Shown here: positions 61,015 through 64,000 of the stretch, piece after piece | Layout: each line of letters begins with the position of its first letter | Position numbering within the stretch: the stretch's first letter is position 1 | NCBI RefSeq assembly: GCF_900142195.1 | Contig: NZ_FRAB01000023.1 | Coordinates: forward strand, 1 to 64,000 | Direction of reading: 5' to 3' | Source: Paraburkholderia terricola | GTDB lineage: Bacteria; Pseudomonadota; Gammaproteobacteria; Burkholderiales; Burkholderiaceae | DNA: 64,000 bases | Position numbers and translations under genes: made by a program | Notes under the pieces: model-generated | The model's database searches: none | Told to the model about the DNA's origin: nothing | Seen by the model: the letters and a program-made list of their open reading frames with translations, nothing else

Positions 61015-61539
61015 TTAGTGATGCGCGCGTGCAGCCCTTGTCCGCGCGGCTTTTTTGGCGGCTGCGGAACGTCCCGCGGCACCCTTCGTGGCAGCGGCCT
61101 TTTTTGCCGCGGCCGAACGGCTGGCCGCCGGGCGTTTGGCCGCAGCCGATTTGGCCTGTTTCGACATCGCCGTGTGCGACGCACCCGCGCCGCTCTCACG
61201 CTTGAGCACACTCTCCGAGACGCGTGAGCGCTTGGCCCTCGTTTCGGTGCTGGCGCTCTTTTTCGCCGTGCTCTTGTGCTGGCCGGCGGCGCTGTCCTTC
61301 TCCGCTTTCTTGCGGGTGGCCTCGCTCGTGGTGCCCTTCTTCGGCGGCTTCAGCGCGACACCCGCGCGGCGCGCTTCCGACAAACCAATCGCAATGGCCT
61401 GCTTGGCCGATTTGACGCCGTGCTTGCCGGCGCGCACCTTGTCGACCTGTTCCTTGACGAACTCGCCGGCCTGAGTGCTGGGTGCCTTGCCGGCGCGTTT
61501 ATCGGCTTCGGCACGCTTGATGGTTTTCTTTTCGGGCAT
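61015..61539 (-). CDS. Lys/Ala-rich histone-H1-like protein with DUF6496-like core
   Basis: 174 residues, strongly basic. The N-terminal half has KHGVKSAKQAIAIGLSEARRAGV, a short conserved motif seen in DUF6496-type proteins. The C-terminal ~70 residues are AAAKKAA-type repeats as in histone-H1-like nucleoid proteins. Likely binds DNA non-specifically; no partner genes nearby. Confidence 0.75.
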   Translation of the reverse strand: MPEKKTIKRAEADKRAGKAPSTQAGEFVKEQVDKVRAGKHGVKSAKQAIAIGLSEARRAGVALKPPKKGTTSEATRKKAEKDSAAGQHKSTAKKSASTETRAKRSRVSESVLKRESGAGASHTAMSKQAKSAAAKRPAASRSAAAKKAAATKGAAGRSAAAKKAARTRAARAHH

Positions 61540-61719
61540 GACAGTCCTCCAGTTGGCTGTGGGCCTCTGTCATGCAGCAACACCCGTGCCGGGGGTCGAC
61601 AACCGAGCCGACAGCCGAACCACGTCGCGAAATCGGCTGCGGGACTCGCGCCGCTCACGTGGACGGCGTATGGTAATGGCGAGGGTTGGCGCCGTGGTCC
61701 GACCCGCCTGGAGACGCCC

Positions 61720-61971
61720 ATGAAGATACCCACCGTTCGCGCAGGCGTGCATATCGAAGGCGTGCACTGGATCGCCGAATACGCCGAAGACGTTCACGAG
61801 ATTCGCGTGTTTCGCGAAGGCCAGGAAGTGGACGTGCATGACGCGCCCTCCTCGCTGTTCGGCGACGAGGAGAACGCGGGCTCGAAGAGCACCGCGGATC
61901 ATCGCGCCGTCGAGGCCGCGGTGCTGGCTTATCTGAGGCGGTTCGTGATCGAGCACGACGCGGAGGAGTAG
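61720..61971 (+). CDS. small conserved protein of unknown function
   Basis: 83 residues from ATG 61720, with GGAG six bases upstream; the frame continues open upstream but that part overlaps the previous gene region. The sequence is acidic and regular: EGVHWIAEYAEDVHEIRVFREGQEV, then VLAYLRRFVIEHD. No family named. Confidence 0.6.
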   Translation: MKIPTVRAGVHIEGVHWIAEYAEDVHEIRVFREGQEVDVHDAPSSLFGDEENAGSKSTADHRAVEAAVLAYLRRFVIEHDAEE

Positions 61972-61987
61972 GCTTGCTGGCCTGTTT

Positions 61988-62079
61988 GCCTTTTGGTCTT
62001 TTGGCCTTTTGGCCTTTTGGTCCGCGCCGCATTTTTCCGTAGGCCCGCGGCGCTCGCTGGCCGCCGCGGCGGGCCTACG
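61988..62079. repeat. CTTTTGG tandem units followed by an 11-bp stem
   Basis: Four CTTTTGG units with 8-bp spacing at 61988-62022. Then CGTAGGCCCGC (62038-62048) and GCGGGCCTACG (62069-62079) form a strong GC stem. It lies between convergent genes and could slow or stop transcription; no T-run follows. Confidence 0.6.
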
Positions 62080-62090
62080 CACAACCCACC

Positions 62091-63299
62091 CTACTCCGCG
62101 GCCCGCAGCTTCTTCACCTCGGCATCCGACGGCTGAACGCTCGCGCCGTCGATATAACGATACGAAGTCATCACCCCCTTGCCGTCCTTCAAACCCGTCA
62201 CGCCGACATAAGCGCCCATCGTCGACTGATTGTCCTGCGCGCGAAACGTGACCGGCCCGAACGGCGTCTCCACGCCGAGTCCCTTGAATGCGGCCGCGAG
62301 CTTGTCCGAATCGACCGAACCCGCCTTCCTGATGCCGGCCGCGAGCGACATCAGCGCCGAATAACCGACGACCGAGCCGAGCCGCGGATAATCGTGATAC
62401 CTGGCCTGATACGCATCGACGAACTTCTTGTTGGCCGGCGTATCGATCGAATACCACGGGTAGCCGGTCACGATCCAGCCGCTCGGCGCTTCCGCACCCA
62501 ACGGGTCGAGGTAATCGGGTTCGCCGGTCAGCAGCGAAACCACGCTGCGATCCTTGAACAAACCGCGCGTATTGCCTTCGCGCACGAACTTGCCGAGATC
62601 GGCGCCGAACAGCACGTTGAAGATCGCATCGGGCTTCGCATCGGCGATCGCCTGGCTCACCGCGCCCGCGTCGACGCTGCCGAGCGGCGTGGCCTGTTCC
62701 GCGACGAACTGCACGTCCGGCTGCGCGGCCGTCAGCAGCTTCTTGAACGTCGCCACCGCCGATTGCCCGTACTCGTAGTTCGGATACACCAGCGCCCAGC
62801 GCTTCTTCTTCAGCTTGACCGCCTCCGGCACCAGCATCGCCACCTGCATATACGTGGAAGGACGCAAACGGTACGTGTATTTATTGCCATCGGCCCACAC
62901 GATCTTGTCGGTCAGCGGCTCGGCGGCGAGGAAGAAAATCTTCTTCTGCTTCGCGAAGTCGGTAAGCGCGAGGCCGGTGTTCGACAGGAAACCGCCGAAC
63001 AGCAATTGCACCTGCTCGCGTGCAATCAACTCCTGCGCGACGCGGATCGTGTCGCCGGGGTTGCCGTTGTCGTCGCGCGAAACCACTTCGAGCTGCTTGC
63101 CGAGCACGCCGCCCGCCGCATTCACCTGTTCGAGCGCGAGATTCCAGCCGTTCCTGTAAGGCCCGAGAAAGGCGGGCTGCGCCTTGTAGCTGTTGATCTC
63201 GCCGATCTTGATAGTCTGCTGGGCGCTCGCGCCCAACGCGGCGAGCGACAACACCGTCGATATCGTGAGGCGGGACATCCATCCTGCGCGCGTGGTCAT
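62091..63299 (-). CDS. branched-chain-amino-acid/amide-type ABC substrate-binding protein
   Basis: 402 residues from ATG 63299, with GGAGA seven bases upstream. Signal peptide ends GASA. Peri-BP-6-like fold: IKIGEINSYKAQPAFLGPYRNGWNLALEQVNAAGGVLG, then LELVSRDDNGNPGDTIR. No permease or ATPase in the window, so the rest of the transporter lies elsewhere or beyond the end. Directly downstream of a cytochrome c gene on the same strand. Confidence 0.88.
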   Translation of the reverse strand: MTTRAGWMSRLTISTVLSLAALGASAQQTIKIGEINSYKAQPAFLGPYRNGWNLALEQVNAAGGVLGKQLEVVSRDDNGNPGDTIRVAQELIAREQVQLLFGGFLSNTGLALTDFAKQKKIFFLAAEPLTDKIVWADGNKYTYRLRPSTYMQVAMLVPEAVKLKKKRWALVYPNYEYGQSAVATFKKLLTAAQPDVQFVAEQATPLGSVDAGAVSQAIADAKPDAIFNVLFGADLGKFVREGNTRGLFKDRSVVSLLTGEPDYLDPLGAEAPSGWIVTGYPWYSIDTPANKKFVDAYQARYHDYPRLGSVVGYSALMSLAAGIRKAGSVDSDKLAAAFKGLGVETPFGPVTFRAQDNQSTMGAYVGVTGLKDGKGVMTSYRYIDGASVQPSDAEVKKLRAAE

Positions 63300-63380
63300 G
63301 CGTTTCTCCGTGATCAAAGGGATTGCGGGAATGCGGGTCGTTGTTATCAGGCGCTCGATGCGGCCAATGCTTCACTCGGT

Positions 63381-64000
63381 TCACTCTGCCGGCGGCGTCG
63401 CGCGAATCCGGGCGACGCTCGCCGTCACGTTCTGCCAGGCGGGCTTGCCGCCGGCGAACTGCTGACGCAGATACGTGACGAGTTCGGCGATCTGGGCGTC
63501 GTTGAAACTGTCGCGGTAAGCCGGCATCGTACCGAGTTCGGGACGCGCAGGCGAGCCGATGCCGTCGAGAATCACGCGAATCAGGTTGTCGGGCGTCGCG
63601 CTGTGCAGGTTCGTGTTGAGCGCGAGCGAGGGATGCGCGCCGAACAATTGCGGCCCGCTGCCGGTGTGATGACAGGCCGCGCACGCGCCGTCGAAAAGCC
63701 GCGCGCCGAAGCCCGACGGTGTGCCCGTGATCGCGCTCGCCTGTTCGTACTGACGCGCGAGCGCCGCCGGATCGGCATTCGCTTGCAATGGATTGAGCGA
63801 CGCGAGATACGCGGCCATCGCGCGAATATCGCTATCCGGCAACGCCGCGAGTTCGCTGACGACCGGCGCCATCGGCCCGGCCGCGACGCCGTGCAGCGGC
63901 GCGTGACCCTGCCGCAAATAGCTGAACAATTCGTCCTCGCTCCAGGGCACGGGCGCGTTGGAAAGCGTCGACAAGGCAGGCGCTTCCCACCCTTCCGCCA
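63381..64000 (-). CDS. cytochrome c, C-terminal part (cut by window end)
   Basis: At least 206 residues and open to the window edge. One haem motif CAACH is visible (GACAACHHTG) with a later Met-type ligand region (GTMPAYRDSF). The upstream sequence (WSEDELFSYLRQGHAPLHG) is typical of the second haem domain of three-haem cytochromes of alcohol or nicotinate/aldehyde dehydrogenases. It probably takes electrons from a molybdopterin or quinoprotein dehydrogenase encoded beyond the window. N-terminal haems are not seen. Confidence 0.85.
   Translation of the reverse strand, partial: AEGWEAPALSTLSNAPVPWSEDELFSYLRQGHAPLHGVAAGPMAPVVSELAALPDSDIRAMAAYLASLNPLQANADPAALARQYEQASAITGTPSGFGARLFDGACAACHHTGSGPQLFGAHPSLALNTNLHSATPDNLIRVILDGIGSPARPELGTMPAYRDSFNDAQIAELVTYLRQQFAGGKPAWQNVTASVARIRATPPAE

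Noticed and set aside
62038..62079. 11-bp GC stem considered as an intrinsic terminator
   Set aside because: No T-run follows it on either strand, so it is listed only as a repeat.

Overview
The window reads as chromosomal or megaplasmid DNA of a Burkholderiaceae bacterium, most likely Paraburkholderia. The basis is high G+C with strong third-position G/C bias, and a gene set typical of that group: AidA/PixA proteins beside a LuxI/LuxR pair, ACS-type MFS carriers, SorC and MocR regulators, and a quinoprotein-associated SoxYZ-like carrier. No rRNA or tRNA gene and no CRISPR array was seen.

Layout. 1-1300: mobile and decayed DNA, with the 3' end of an IS256-family transposase and a wrecked phage Gp37/Gp68-type gene. 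1.3-3.1 kb: copper-linked genes (DUF2946, outer-membrane-type protein, CopC). 3.4-6.9 kb: a MarR regulon (membrane protein, monooxygenase, MarR, two quinone-oxidoreductase-type enzymes) joined by a shared TTGACA-N6-TGTCAA operator, one copy of which lies at the centre of a perfect 44-bp palindrome. 7.3-10 kb: cupin, AraC regulator, MFS carrier. 10.2-14.1 kb: a Fae-like protein diverging from an active-looking metallo-beta-lactamase (MBL) fold protein, a fused SoxYZ-like sulfur-type carrier, and a second MBL protein that has lost its metal ligands. 14.1-20.9 kb: a secreted protein with a Pro/Thr linker, exported nicotinamidase, acyltransferase, sorbosone-dehydrogenase-type lipoprotein. 21-24.3 kb: quorum sensing (two aidA paralogues, luxI, a small ORF, luxR). 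24.3-29.6 kb: a TetR-controlled tripartite ABC drug-efflux operon. 29.6-32.9 kb: two head-to-head GH13 enzymes, followed by a candidate sRNA with a clear intrinsic terminator.

34.9-39.6 kb: GlxA-type AraC regulator, ACS-type MFS carrier, 2-hydroxyacid dehydrogenase and LysR regulator. 39.6-46.4 kb: a polyol/sugar ABC uptake and oxidation cassette (dehydrogenase, SorC regulator, two permeases, binding protein, divergent ATPase). 46.5-53.7 kb: an IclR-linked operon for import and CoA activation of an organic acid (enoyl-CoA hydratase, binding protein, ATPase, a fused double permease, acyl-CoA ligase). 54-61 kb: mostly housekeeping-like genes (DUF2784, YbaK, an EF-G-like factor, LysE exporter) and a MocR/omega-aminotransferase pair. 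61-64 kb: a Lys/Ala-rich histone-H1-like protein, a small conserved protein, a branched-chain-amino-acid-type binding protein, and a cytochrome c cut by the window end.

The most unusual finds are the quinoprotein-relay cluster, which pairs an intact MBL protein with a ligand-less paralogue and a Fae homologue apparently lacking its catalytic histidine, and several precise operator palindromes that define small regulons inside the window.
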